This document shows, in pieces, positions 1 through 8,051 of a stretch of DNA of 64,000 bases. Source of the stretch: Sphingosinicella sp942492965 (GTDB lineage: Bacteria > Pseudomonadota > Alphaproteobacteria > Sphingomonadales > Sphingomonadaceae); contig OW818656.1 of NCBI GenBank assembly GCA_942492965.1, positions 124,001 through 188,000 on the forward strand, in the 5' to 3' direction. The notes below the pieces were generated by a model that worked only from the letters and a program-made list of their open reading frames with translations, was not told where the DNA came from and did no database searches. Positions within the stretch are counted from its first letter, which is position 1. Every line of letters begins with the position of its first letter. Both the position numbers and the translations under genes were made by a program.

Positions 1-1
1 C

Positions 2-682
2 GCCGGCGGCGTCATCATCCCGCCCGAAGGCTACTGGCAGGAGGTCGAGCGCATCTGCCGCAAGTACGGCATCCTGCTTGTCGCTGACGAGGTGATCTGC
101 GGCTTCGGGCGCACCGGCGAATGGTTCGGCCACCAGACGCTGGGCTTCACGCCCGATCTCGTCCCGATGGCGAAGGGGCTGTCGTCCGGCTACCTGCCCA
201 TCTCGGCGGTCGCGGTGTCGTCGGACGTTGTGGATGTGCTCAAGACCGGCGGCGATTTCGTCCACGGCTTTACCTATTCCGGCCACCCGGTCTGCGCCGC
301 CGTCGCGCTGCGCAACATCGAGATCATCGAGCGCGAGAACCTTGTCGGCAAGGTCCGCGACGATGTCGGCCCCTATCTGAACGCCGCGCTGAAGCGCCTC
401 GACGACTACCCGCTCGTCGGCGAAACACGCTCGATCGGCCTGCTCGGCGCGGTTGAGATCGTCGCCGACAAGAAGACCGCAGCGCGTTTCGGCGGCAAGG
501 AAGGCAATGCCGGGCCGGTCGTGCGCGATTTCTGCATCGAAAACGGCCTGATGGTGCGCGCTATCCGCGACACCATCGTCATGTCGCCGCCGCTCATCAT
601 CTCACGACAGCAGATCGACGATCTGGTTGACATCATCCGCCGTTCGCTGGATTTGGCCATGCCGAAACTGAAAGCCCTGTAA
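2..682 (+). CDS. Class III (omega) aminotransferase, C-terminal part, cut by window start
   Basis: C-terminal 226 residues of a PLP-dependent class III aminotransferase; the open frame runs to the left window edge, so the N-terminus is missing. Visible family marks are the LLVADEV stretch, where the Asp binds the pyridine nitrogen, the GFGRTG motif that follows, and PMAKGLSSGY with the Schiff-base lysine. The late HGFTYSGHP segment is typical of putrescine/GABA-type omega-transaminases (SpuC-like). It ends 13 nt before a succinate-semialdehyde dehydrogenase, which supports a role in polyamine or GABA breakdown: the transaminase gives a semialdehyde and the next enzyme oxidises it. The exact substrate is inferred; beta-alanine or another omega-amino acid remains possible. 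Confidence 0.9.
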   Translation, partial: AGGVIIPPEGYWQEVERICRKYGILLVADEVICGFGRTGEWFGHQTLGFTPDLVPMAKGLSSGYLPISAVAVSSDVVDVLKTGGDFVHGFTYSGHPVCAAVALRNIEIIERENLVGKVRDDVGPYLNAALKRLDDYPLVGETRSIGLLGAVEIVADKKTAARFGGKEGNAGPVVRDFCIENGLMVRAIRDTIVMSPPLIISRQQIDDLVDIIRRSLDLAMPKLKAL

Positions 683-695
683 AAGGAGAGCCTCC

Positions 696-2138
696 ATGAC
701 CCGTTCGCCGCTGCTTCGCGAAGCCTGCTACATCGACGGGGAATGGGTGAAGGCCGACAGCGGCGAGACGATCAACGTTACGAACCCGGCCACGGGCGAG
801 GTTCTCGGTACCGTTCCGAATTGCGGCGCGGCCGAAGCGAAGCGCGCCGTCGAGGCCGCGAATCGCGCGTGGCCTGCGTGGCGCGCAAAGACGGCGAAGG
901 AGCGCGCCGTCATCCTCCGCCGCTGGTACGAGCTCATCATGGCCAATCAGGAGGAACTCGCCCGCCTCCTCACGCTCGAACAGGGCAAGAGCCTCGCCGA
1001 AGCGCGCGGCGAAATCGCCTACGGCGCCGCGTTCATCGAATGGTTCGCCGAGGAAGGAAAGCGCCTCTACGGCGACGTCATCCCCGGCCACATGGCGGAC
1101 AAGCGCATCGTCGTGCTGAAGCAGCCGATCGGTGTGGCCGCCGCGATCACGCCGTGGAATTTCCCGAACGCGATGATCACGCGCAAGGCCGGCCCGGCGC
1201 TCGCCGCCGGCTGCCCCATCGTGCTGAAGCCCGCCACCGAAACACCTTATTCCGCCTTCGCGCTCGCCGTGCTGGCCGAAGAGGCGGGACTTCCGAAGGG
1301 CGTGTTCAACGTGCTGACCGGCAAGGCTTCCGCGATCGGCGGCGAACTGACCTCCAATCCCATCGTCCGCAAGCTGTCGTTCACCGGTTCCACCGAGATC
1401 GGCCGCCTGCTGATGCGCCAGTCTGCGGAGACCATCAAGAAGCTCAGCCTCGAACTTGGCGGCAACGCGCCCTTCATCGTGTTCGACGATGCGGACGTAG
1501 ACGCTGCCGTTGTCGGCGCCATCGCCTCCAAATACCGCAATTCGGGCCAGACCTGCGTCTGCTCAAACCGCCTCTACGTGCAGTCGGGCGTTTACGATGA
1601 ATTCGTCGAGAAGCTCGCCGCGGCCGCTGCGAAGCTCAAGGTCGGCAGCGGGCTTGAAGACGGCACCGAACAGGGGCCGCTCATCAACGAAGCCGCTGTC
1701 GAGAAGGTCGAGGAGCACATCGCCGACGCCACGGGCAAGGGCGCGAAGATCCTCGCCGGTGGAAAGCGCCACGCGCTCGGGGGCTCCTTCTTCGAGCCGA
1801 CCGTGCTCGCGAACGTCACGCAGGAGATGCTCGTCGCGCACGAGGAGACCTTCGGGCCGCTGGCCCCCGTCATCCGCTTCGAAACCGAAGAGGACGCCAT
1901 CGCGATGGCGAACGACAGCGAGTTCGGCCTCGCCGCTTATTTCTTCTCGAACAACCTCTCCCGCGTCTGGCGCGTGGCGGAGGCGATCGAGTCGGGCATG
2001 GTCTGCGTCAACTCGGGCATCCTCTCCACCGAGGTGGCGCCGTTCGGCGGCGTCAAGCAATCCGGCCTCGGCCGCGAAGGCTCGCGCTACGGCATCGATG
2101 AATATGTCGAGATGAAGTACCTCTGCCTCACCATCTGA
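696..2138 (+). CDS. gabD: NAD(P)-dependent succinate-semialdehyde dehydrogenase
   Basis: Aldehyde dehydrogenase superfamily, 480 aa, full length for GabD. It oxidises succinate semialdehyde to succinate in the cytosol. Landmarks in order: TPWNFPNAM (cofactor loop, about residue 150), FTGSTEIG, LELGGNAPF with general-base Glu253, and GQTCVCSNR with catalytic Cys287. The C-x-C spacing around the nucleophile is usual for GabD. The C-terminal APFGGVKQSGLGREGS motif is intact. AGGAG lies 8 nt before the ATG, and the gene directly follows the omega-aminotransferase, so the two are probably co-transcribed as a polyamine/GABA catabolic unit. Confidence 0.95.
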   Translation: MTRSPLLREACYIDGEWVKADSGETINVTNPATGEVLGTVPNCGAAEAKRAVEAANRAWPAWRAKTAKERAVILRRWYELIMANQEELARLLTLEQGKSLAEARGEIAYGAAFIEWFAEEGKRLYGDVIPGHMADKRIVVLKQPIGVAAAITPWNFPNAMITRKAGPALAAGCPIVLKPATETPYSAFALAVLAEEAGLPKGVFNVLTGKASAIGGELTSNPIVRKLSFTGSTEIGRLLMRQSAETIKKLSLELGGNAPFIVFDDADVDAAVVGAIASKYRNSGQTCVCSNRLYVQSGVYDEFVEKLAAAAAKLKVGSGLEDGTEQGPLINEAAVEKVEEHIADATGKGAKILAGGKRHALGGSFFEPTVLANVTQEMLVAHEETFGPLAPVIRFETEEDAIAMANDSEFGLAAYFFSNNLSRVWRVAEAIESGMVCVNSGILSTEVAPFGGVKQSGLGREGSRYGIDEYVEMKYLCLTI

Positions 2139-2163
2139 GGCGGCGGAAACATTTCGTCCAATA

Positions 2164-2209
2164 GGCGTTTAGGTTCAGTGCATTGACCCCAATGCAACAC
2201 CTGAACGCC
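2164..2209 (+). promoter_or_regulatory. Long hairpin competing with the downstream terminator
   Basis: A near-perfect hairpin. Its inner stem TGCATTG/CAATGCA closes a 4-nt ACCC loop; its outer stem GGCGTTTAGGT pairs with ACCTGAACGCC with one G-T wobble; a small asymmetric internal loop separates them. The last five bases of the 3' arm (2205-2209) are also the first bases of the terminator stem at 2205-2232. The two folds therefore exclude each other, as in antiterminator/terminator pairs. A regulatory role is inferred. Confidence 0.5.
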
Positions 2210-2239
2210 GGCCTCCCGAACGGAGCCGGCGTCTTTTTT
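2205..2239 (+). terminator. Intrinsic terminator after gabD
   Basis: Perfect 8-bp stem ACGCCGGC/GCCGGCGT with a 12-nt loop, followed by CTTTTTT. It lies 66 nt after the gabD stop and 61 nt before the lipoprotein ATG. Confidence 0.8.
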
Positions 2240-2300
2240 GGCGCTCGGCTTCACCTGCGGTTCAGGCGCTTCATGGCCCACTGGACTGCAGGAGAAGGCC

Positions 2301-2846
2301 ATGAATACTATTCGAAGAGGCGTGACGAGCGCACTTGTGCTGCTGTCGGCAATCGCTCTCGGCGGCTGCATGTACGACGGATACGGCAGAGCGGGCGTTT
2401 CGGTTGGCCACGGCGGCTACTACGACCGCCCCTATGGCTACGGATACGGATCAGAATACGGCTGGTACGACGGCTATTACTACCCAGGTTCCGGCTATTA
2501 CGTTTTCGATCGCTATGGAAAGCGCCACAGCTGGTCCCAGCGCCAGCGCGACTACTGGGCGAACCGTGGCCACGACCGCAGACACGGCTACGACCGGGAC
2601 CGTGATCGGCGCGACTGGAACAAGGATCGTAACCGCGACCGCAACTGGAGTCAGGACAGCGACCGAAACCGCGACAACTGGAAGGGCCGCGGCGACTTGC
2701 AGAACCGCGGTGACTTACAGAACCGCAACAGAGACCACCCGCGTTACGACCGCGACCGCCGCCCGAACCTCACACGCCCGGAACGCGACCGCAGAGACAG
2801 CAATCACGGATCGGAACGCAGGCCCGAGCGGCACGATCGCCGGTAA
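2301..2846 (+). CDS. Small lipoprotein with Arg/Asp/Asn-rich tail, unknown function
   Basis: 181 aa. The ATG at 2301 has GGAGAAGG just upstream and opens a type II signal peptide: basic NTIRRG, hydrophobic core, lipobox LGGC at about residues 19-22. The mature N-terminal half is rich in Gly and Tyr (GYGYGSEYGWYDGYYY style). The second half is a low-complexity run of RDR, DRN and DW units with many Arg, Asp and Asn. Composition alone suggests an envelope-anchored, highly charged, flexible protein. A frame-extended start at 2238 exists but lacks the lipobox context. The gene at 47891-48844 has a similar RD/RN-rich block. No enzymatic motif is visible and no function is assigned. Confidence 0.8.
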   Translation: MNTIRRGVTSALVLLSAIALGGCMYDGYGRAGVSVGHGGYYDRPYGYGYGSEYGWYDGYYYPGSGYYVFDRYGKRHSWSQRQRDYWANRGHDRRHGYDRDRDRRDWNKDRNRDRNWSQDSDRNRDNWKGRGDLQNRGDLQNRNRDHPRYDRDRRPNLTRPERDRRDSNHGSERRPERHDRR

Positions 2847-2966
2847 CGGGACCAAAAAACAGGAAACGATTTTGTCTGAAGCCTCTCGGCAGGACAATTT
2901 GGGAAGTCTACGCACCCTTCGCCCTATTCAGCACCCTCCAGCAAACTCCGTTGCAATGCCTACCAA

Positions 2967-3566
2967 TCAGACAGGCTTAACGAGATTGGCCACAAACCCA
3001 ACTCGCTCGTCGGGAGACAGTCGAAGAAGGTGATTGTACACCCATATCGCAATATCTGCTTGGCAGTTTTGAATATGTTCCCAAATCGAGCGGGCCGAAT
3101 ATGACAGCTCGTCGTCTTCGTGATTAACCATAATTACCGGAACGTCATAGTCATCGACGCCAGCCTCAATCGCCCAGTAGTCCCCACAACCATTATCGCC
3201 GATCGCAATTATATTTTTAGGCCATGCATCCCCCGGAAACATCGGCCACCACCCCTCTCGAACACCTCGATTACTGTCCAAAATTTGCTTTGGATCGAGA
3301 TAAAAATGCTCAAAATCAAGATCACATCTAGAATAGTTCTCTATATGCCGCCTGAAGTTTTCGATATCACGCTTATAAATGACATTATATTTATTGATAA
3401 ATTCCAAATAAATCTGAGGTATACGAGCGTCTAACAATTGCTCTAGATCAACAATAAACTCTGAAACATTTTCATTAAAATCTTCCCTTACGGGCATTTT
3501 AGGTTCACGAAGAGATACTGGAAAAGAACGATTTTTAACTTCAATTCTGAAGATTTTTGCATTCAT
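2967..3566 (-). CDS. SMI1/KNR4 (SUKH) family protein, immunity-like
   Basis: 199 aa from ATG 3566; a TTG start at 3593 is also open. The core IIAIGDNGCGDYWAIE followed by PVIMVNHEDDE is the SUKH/SMI1-KNR4 signature, and the N-terminal half is mostly helical and acidic. In bacteria this fold is often an immunity protein against polymorphic or contact-dependent toxins, but many copies are orphans. No toxin gene is adjacent. Codon use is visibly AT-richer than that of the neighbours, and the gene lies just beyond the 3' end of tRNA-Arg, which suggests horizontal gain. Its function here is inferred from family only. Confidence 0.8.
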   Translation of the reverse strand: MNAKIFRIEVKNRSFPVSLREPKMPVREDFNENVSEFIVDLEQLLDARIPQIYLEFINKYNVIYKRDIENFRRHIENYSRCDLDFEHFYLDPKQILDSNRGVREGWWPMFPGDAWPKNIIAIGDNGCGDYWAIEAGVDDYDVPVIMVNHEDDELSYSARSIWEHIQNCQADIAIWVYNHLLRLSPDERVGFVANLVKPV

Positions 3567-3740
3567 CACACCAATCCCAACAATTGAGGGCAATTATTAT
3601 CGCTACGATTGCCTTATCAGCATTCCAAGCTTAAATTTCCACTTAAGCTCATTCAATTGCGAAGAATAACATCCCAGCATGGGTAGAGCGATTTAGCGCA
3701 ATTCTGCAAGGCCTTGGAAAGAAACCTAGGCCAAAAATTA

Positions 3741-3817
3741 TGGCGCGCCCGGCAGGATTCGAACCTGCGACCCCAAGCTTAGAAGGCTCGTGCTCTATCC
3801 GACTGAGCTACGGGCGC
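3741..3817 (-). tRNA. tRNA-Arg(UCU)
   Basis: Full cloverleaf on the minus strand, 77 nt with encoded CCA. Acceptor stem GCGCCCG/CGGGCGC, D arm GCTC...GAGC, anticodon stem CGAGC/GCTTG with loop CTTCTAA (anticodon TCT), T arm GCAGG-TTCGAAT-CCTGC. It reads codon AGA. Its 3' end faces the AT-rich SMI1/KNR4 patch, a usual place for integrative elements to insert, although no integrase remains. Confidence 0.97.
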
Positions 3818-3845
3818 CCGCGAGGGGCTTTAGCGCAGTTGCGCG

Positions 3846-4124
3846 CTATTTGAAATTGTCGGCGTAGGTCTGGATTTTCAGGCGGTGCGTGCGCGGTGGC
3901 AGCACCGTGTAGGCGAAGCCTTCGCGCTCGGCATAGGCCTTGGCGGCTTCCGCGCTGTCGAAACACAGCGTCAGCTGGCGGCGCGTGTCGGCGGAGCCTG
4001 CCCAGCCGGTGAGCGGATCGGGGCGTTGCGGATCGGCGCGTTCGAACTCCAGCACCCACTCCTGCGTGCGCGCCTTGCCGCTTTGCATCGCGTTTTTCGG
4101 GCGCTGGTAAATCCGGGCTGCCAT
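3846..4124 (-). CDS. Complex I accessory subunit, NDUFS4 type (ETC complex I subunit)
   Basis: 92 aa. The N-terminal IYQRPKNAMQSGKARTQEW and the later PLTGWAGSADT stretch are the hallmarks of the NDUFS4/18-kDa accessory subunit of NADH:ubiquinone oxidoreductase, found in alphaproteobacteria and mitochondria. In mitochondria the subunit stabilises the N-module on the peripheral arm; the same role in the bacterial membrane enzyme is inferred. GAGGACAG precedes the ATG. The gene lies alone between tRNA-Arg and the polyprenyl synthase gene, not in a nuo operon, as is common for this subunit. Confidence 0.88.
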   Translation of the reverse strand: MAARIYQRPKNAMQSGKARTQEWVLEFERADPQRPDPLTGWAGSADTRRQLTLCFDSAEAAKAYAEREGFAYTVLPPRTHRLKIQTYADNFK

Positions 4125-4189
4125 CTGTCCTCGTCCTTGAAAGCTCGTGGAAACGCCAATGGCGCAGCCGCGCGCTGCGCGTCAAGCAC

Positions 4190-5206
4190 TCAGAATGCGC
4201 GCGCGATCGCGAAACGCACGGTTTCGGTAAGTGCCGCCTTGGCGCTGCTCGCGGGCATATCCGCAATCGCATCGATGGCGAGTTCGCCATAGTGCCGCGC
4301 GCGCGCCAGCGTATCGGCGATCGAACCCGACGTTTTCAGGCGCTCGATCGCTTCAGCGAGGTCTTCGTCGGACTTGCGGCGGCCTTCCATCGCATCGCGC
4401 CAGAAGCGCCGCGCCTCGTCGTCGCCGCGACGGTAAGCGAGGATCACGGGCAGCGTCAGCTTGCCTTCGCGGAAGTCGTCGCCCTGCCCCTTACCCATGG
4501 TTTCAGCGTCGGACATGTAGTCGATCGCGTCGTCCACGAGCTGGAAGGCGATGCCGAGATTGCGGCCGAAGCTTTCGAGCGCGGCCTCGCACGCCTCGTC
4601 GCGCTCCGCGACCACGGCGGCAATCTGGCAGGCGGCGGCAAATAGCACCGCGGTCTTCGCGGTGATGACCTGCAGGTATTTTTCCTCGCTCGTTTCGATC
4701 TGGCGCGCGACCATCAGCTGGTCGACCTCGCCCTGCGCGATCACGGCGGAGGCGTTCGAGAGGATCTTGAGGACGCGCAGCGAGCCGTCCTCCACCATCA
4801 GCTCGAAGGCGCGGCTGAACAGGAAGTCGCCGACGAGCACCGTCGCCTGGTTGCCCCAGATGAGGTTCGCGGCCTTTTTGCCGCGCCGCAGGTCCGATCC
4901 GTCCACCACGTCGTCGTGGAGCAATGTCGCGGTGTGGATGAACTCGACGCTCGCGGCGAGCTTGTGGTGGCGCTCGCCCGAGTAGCCGAGCAGGCGCGCC
5001 GAGGCGAGCGTGAGCATCGGCCGCAGCCGCTTGCCGCCGCCCGAAATCAGGTGCCCCGCAAGCGCCGGGATCACCGCCACCGGGCTCTGCATCCGATCGA
5101 GGATGATCTGGTTCACGGAGTTCATTTCGGGCGCCACAAGCTGCATCAGCCCGTCGATCGACGGCGCAGGCTCTGCCGGATTCAACCTGTGTATGGTGGC
5201 GCTCAC
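4190..5206 (-). CDS. ispB: Polyprenyl (octaprenyl/decaprenyl-type) diphosphate synthase
   Basis: 338 aa from GTG 5206. It extends farnesyl diphosphate with isopentenyl units to make the ubiquinone side chain. Both Asp-rich motifs are present: LLHDDVVDGSDLRRG (first, DDxxD) and LVDDAIDY (second). GGGKRLRP near residue 58 binds diphosphate. An in-frame upstream extension to 5260 is open but looks non-coding, and the start VSATIHRLNPAE fits the family better; no strong ribosome site helps to decide. Chain length cannot be read from sequence with certainty, so the symbol marks the family. Divergent from the chorismate mutase gene. Confidence 0.9.
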   Translation of the reverse strand: MSATIHRLNPAEPAPSIDGLMQLVAPEMNSVNQIILDRMQSPVAVIPALAGHLISGGGKRLRPMLTLASARLLGYSGERHHKLAASVEFIHTATLLHDDVVDGSDLRRGKKAANLIWGNQATVLVGDFLFSRAFELMVEDGSLRVLKILSNASAVIAQGEVDQLMVARQIETSEEKYLQVITAKTAVLFAAACQIAAVVAERDEACEAALESFGRNLGIAFQLVDDAIDYMSDAETMGKGQGDDFREGKLTLPVILAYRRGDDEARRFWRDAMEGRRKSDEDLAEAIERLKTSGSIADTLARARHYGELAIDAIADMPASSAKAALTETVRFAIARAF

Positions 5207-5310
5207 GACTCTGACTTGTCCCACGACGTTTCCGCTGTCATGCGTCCATGCTACATCCACGGCGCTTTGTCACCGCGCCACATCGACGCGCCGACGTTTT
5301 GGGGAGCCTG

Positions 5311-5622
5311 ATGACCGACGACCGGAACGATGACCGCCCAGGTGACCGCCTCGCCGCCTATCGCAGCAGCATCGACAACATTGACGCCGCGCTCATCCAC
5401 ATGCTCGCCGAGCGCTTCAAGATCACGCAGGCGGTGGGTGAATACAAGGCCGTGGCAGGCCTCCCGCCCGCCGATCCGGACCGCGAGGCCCGCCAGATCG
5501 CGCGGCTGCGGAAGCTCGCCGCCGACGCACGGCTGGACGAGGAACTCGCCGAAAAGTTCCTGCGCTTCATCATCGAGGAAGTGATCCGCCACCACGAGCG
5601 TATCAAGAACGAGCAGTCCTGA
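5311..5622 (+). CDS. Chorismate mutase, AroQ class
   Basis: 103 aa, the size of a stand-alone AroQ chorismate mutase, which converts chorismate to prephenate for Phe/Tyr synthesis. The helical fold is recognisable from RSSIDNIDAALIHMLAERF and ITQAVGEYK, which carry the Arg and Lys positions contacting substrate, and the C-terminal helix FLRFIIEEVIRHHER. GGGGAG is 5 nt upstream of the ATG; a longer in-frame start at 5248 overlaps the divergent gene's 5' region and is less likely. It stands alone, with tRNA-Ala following. Confidence 0.88.
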   Translation: MTDDRNDDRPGDRLAAYRSSIDNIDAALIHMLAERFKITQAVGEYKAVAGLPPADPDREARQIARLRKLAADARLDEELAEKFLRFIIEEVIRHHERIKNEQS

Positions 5623-5695
5623 AGGCGATTTTCGCAGCCCGTGCAAACCCCGTTGCATCGGCGGGGAGGCATCGTTATAGAGCGCCGTCCGGATC

Positions 5696-5771
5696 GGGGC
5701 TGTAGCTCAGATGGGAGAGCGCTGCAATCGCACTGCAGAGGTCAGGGGTTCGATTCCCCTCAGCTCCACCA
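5696..5771 (+). tRNA. tRNA-Ala(CGC)
   Basis: 76 nt with encoded CCA. Acceptor GGGGCTG/CAGCTCC with one G-T pair, D arm GCTC/GAGC, anticodon stem CTGCA/TGCAG with loop ATCGCAC (anticodon CGC), T arm AGGGG-TTCGATT-CCCCT. It reads GCG, a frequent Ala codon in this GC-rich genome. Confidence 0.96.
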
Positions 5772-5792
5772 TCCGGATTTCCTGTTTTCCCA

Positions 5793-6605
5793 TCAATCGA
5801 CGAAGTGCGGCTCCGGCCGTTCGCTGAGCTGTTCGTAGTGGACGAGCGCTGGTTCCGGCCCGAGCGGGACAGGCCGCCCGTCCCGGAACGCCCACTCGCC
5901 GCGGTCGCAATCGGCGGCGCGGACATAGCCGTTGATATAGAAACGCCGGTGGTGATCGGCGCGGTTCGCGCCTGATCCGTGCACGAGATAAGGGCTCCAG
6001 AGCGCAAGATCGCCGGGGTCGAGTTCAAGGTCGATGAGCCCTGAAGGATCAAGGCCGAGCGCGACGAGCGCATCTTCGGCGGCGGCATTGTCCATCACCG
6101 CGCCGTCCATCTCCATATCGAGTGCGCCGAGCCGGTGGCTGCCGGGCAGGATGCGCATTCCGCCCGAGCGCGCGTTGTGCGGATCGATCGCGAGGCCGGT
6201 CTGCACGTAGCTTGCGCCGAGATTGCGGTAGGCATCCGGCGGGCGGCGGAAGCGCGAGTCCTGATGAAAGGCGAAGTCGCCCTTCCCGCCCGGACGCTTC
6301 CAGTGGATCTGGTTGATGATCTGCTTGATGTCGGCGCCGATCATGTCGTGCAGCAGCGCCGCGAAACGCGGATCGGTTCGCGCATCATCAAGAACCGCGC
6401 TCTGCCACGATGGCCACTGCGCCATGCGCACGTCGCCGTCCGCGATCTTGTAGAAGAGATTGCCATGGCGAAAGCTGCGCCCGTGTGCGGCGGCTTCCGC
6501 GTGGACGCTGTCGATCGCCGCGCCGATGCGTTCGATGTCGGCAGGCGGAAGGAACTGCCGGATGATGGCGTAACCATCCCGCGCATAATCTTGGGTAAAG
6601 GTCAT
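5793..6605 (-). CDS. Phytanoyl-CoA dioxygenase (PhyH) family protein
   Basis: 270 aa Fe(II)/2-oxoglutarate-dependent oxygenase of the PhyH superfamily. FAFHQDSRF gives the HxD iron ligands in the middle of the protein, LPGSHRLG follows, and LVHGSGANRA near the C-terminus holds the distal His; the 2-oxoglutarate-binding Arg is probably RRFY. The ATG at 6605 is preferred over an upstream start at 6632 because homologues usually begin just before an EDGY-like helix, here TQDYARDGYAIIRQ. The substrate is unknown. It starts 1 nt after the end of the DUF4126 gene, so the two are probably one transcript. Confidence 0.87.
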   Translation of the reverse strand: MTFTQDYARDGYAIIRQFLPPADIERIGAAIDSVHAEAAAHGRSFRHGNLFYKIADGDVRMAQWPSWQSAVLDDARTDPRFAALLHDMIGADIKQIINQIHWKRPGGKGDFAFHQDSRFRRPPDAYRNLGASYVQTGLAIDPHNARSGGMRILPGSHRLGALDMEMDGAVMDNAAAEDALVALGLDPSGLIDLELDPGDLALWSPYLVHGSGANRADHHRRFYINGYVRAADCDRGEWAFRDGRPVPLGPEPALVHYEQLSERPEPHFVD

Positions 6606-6606
6606 T

Positions 6607-7200
6607 TCAGAGTTTCCGCAGCACCACGTCAATGCGCTTCAGGATGCGCCAGCTTGCGTAAAGAAGTAGTAAGGTTACCGCGAGAAGCGACACCGCAACG
6701 ATGCCCGCGAGCACCGGATCGACGAGCGTGAGCGTTAGGCCTCCGATGGTGAGCACATCTTCCACACCCGAAACGATCACGTTCGAAAAGGGTTCCGGGC
6801 TTGCATTCACCACCGCGCGTCCGCTCGCCTTTGCGCTGTGGCTGACGAATGCCGCGCCGCCGCCCAGCAGGAATGCCGCGACCTGCCATGCAGGATCCCC
6901 CGCATCGATGACCGCAAGCGCGATGAGCGCGCCGCCGAGCGGACGGATCGCGGTGTGGATCGCATCCCAGATGCTGTCGAGCCAGGCGATCTTGTCGGCG
7001 AAGAATTCCACGACGAGCCCGATCGCGGCAATGCCGATCACCCAGGGGCTTGCGAAAACATCCAGGCTCTGGAGATGCTGGGGCAGGTCGAGGATGCCGA
7101 AGCGCATCGCGAGGCCTGCGGCGAATACCGTGGCATAGAGCCGCCATCCCGCGAGCAGGCTGAGGCTGGCGGCGACACCGAGCAGTTCGATCGGGCCCAT
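6607..7200 (-). CDS. DUF4126 family membrane protein
   Basis: 197 aa integral membrane protein with about five hydrophobic helices. Family features are the glycine-rich opening helix SLSLLAGWRLYATVFAAGL, the FFADKIAWLDSIWDAIHT segment and the ending WRILKRIDVVLRKL. The internal run SHSAKASGRAVVNASPEPFSN is characteristic. Function is not known for the family. An in-frame extension to 7290 crosses the promoter of the divergent NUDIX gene, so ATG 7200 is used. Probably co-transcribed with the PhyH-like gene. Confidence 0.85.
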   Translation of the reverse strand: MGPIELLGVAASLSLLAGWRLYATVFAAGLAMRFGILDLPQHLQSLDVFASPWVIGIAAIGLVVEFFADKIAWLDSIWDAIHTAIRPLGGALIALAVIDAGDPAWQVAAFLLGGGAAFVSHSAKASGRAVVNASPEPFSNVIVSGVEDVLTIGGLTLTLVDPVLAGIVAVSLLAVTLLLLYASWRILKRIDVVLRKL

Positions 7201-7264
7201 GCGCGAGAAAATGATAGGCATTGCCCGCCTTGGCAAGCGCGCATTGCGGGTCCACATACGCGGC

Positions 7265-8044
7265 ATGTCTACGCCTAAAGATGACGCCATGCCCGCCGCG
7301 ACGCTGATCCTCCTTCGCGAAGGCTACGGCACACCCGAAATTTTCATGCAGACGCGCGCGAAGACGATGGGTTTCGGAGCGGGGATGATTGCCTTTCCGG
7401 GCGGCAAGGTAGACGCCCGCGACATGGAACTCGCTGCGTCGCGGCTCGTTGCCAGCAGCGGCAATCTCGATCTTGAAGAGATCGCCGCGCGCGTCGCCGC
7501 CGTTCGCGAAAGCTTCGAGGAAGCGGGCGTGCTCCTCACGCACGGGCCGGAGATTGCGCCGCGCGACTTCATCGAGGCGCAGCCCGCGATCGCTTCGCGC
7601 GCGCTCGCGTTCTCCGATTTCCTCGCGCGCCACGATCATCAGATCGACCTCGACGTGCTCTTCCCCTTCGCGCGGTGGGTGCCGCCGCCCGGGCTGCATG
7701 GCAAACGCTACGACACGCGCTTCTATCTGGCGCGGATGCCGGAAGGCGCAGACGCGGGGCACGACGGGAACGAGGCGACGACGTCATGGTGGATCACGCC
7801 TGCCGAAGCGATCGCGCGCGCCGATCGTCAGGAAGCCGAAGTGATGTTCCCCACGCGCCGCAATCTCGAACGCCTCGCGCAGCACGCGAGCATCGACGCG
7901 CTCATCGCGCACGCGATGGAAACGCCGATCGTAACCGTACAGCCCGAGGTCCGCATGTGCGACGACGGGCTGCATCTCTGCATCCCGGAAGGCATCGGTT
8001 ACCCCGTGACGCGCGAGCCTCTGGAGACCGCGCGACGCGCGTAA
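7265..8044 (+). CDS. NUDIX hydrolase, NUDT19-like
   Basis: 259 aa. It hydrolyses a nucleoside-diphosphate-linked substrate, possibly CoA or a derivative by analogy with NUDT7/19. The Nudix box is split by an insertion: FPGGKVD gives its start near residue 45, and AAVRESFEEAGVLL gives the metal-binding REsfEEaG helix some 40 residues later. This expanded box is typical of the NUDT19-like branch. FPFARWVPPP and KRYDTRFYLARMP are further family features. ATG 7265 begins STPKDDAMPAATLILLR; a longer start at 7199 overlaps the divergent DUF4126 gene. Confidence 0.87.
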   Translation: MSTPKDDAMPAATLILLREGYGTPEIFMQTRAKTMGFGAGMIAFPGGKVDARDMELAASRLVASSGNLDLEEIAARVAAVRESFEEAGVLLTHGPEIAPRDFIEAQPAIASRALAFSDFLARHDHQIDLDVLFPFARWVPPPGLHGKRYDTRFYLARMPEGADAGHDGNEATTSWWITPAEAIARADRQEAEVMFPTRRNLERLAQHASIDALIAHAMETPIVTVQPEVRMCDDGLHLCIPEGIGYPVTREPLETARRA

Positions 8045-8051
8045 CGCGCCT

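Noticed and set aside
3628..3649. AGCTTAA-N8-TTAAGCT inverted repeat as a CtrA site
   Set aside because: CtrA needs TTAA-N7-TTAA; spacing here is 8, and the region is AT-rich so chance is likely.
3741..3817. Duplicated tRNA-Arg 3' end as an attachment site pair
   Set aside because: No second copy of the 3' end was found around 2850-2960, the other edge of the AT-rich patch.
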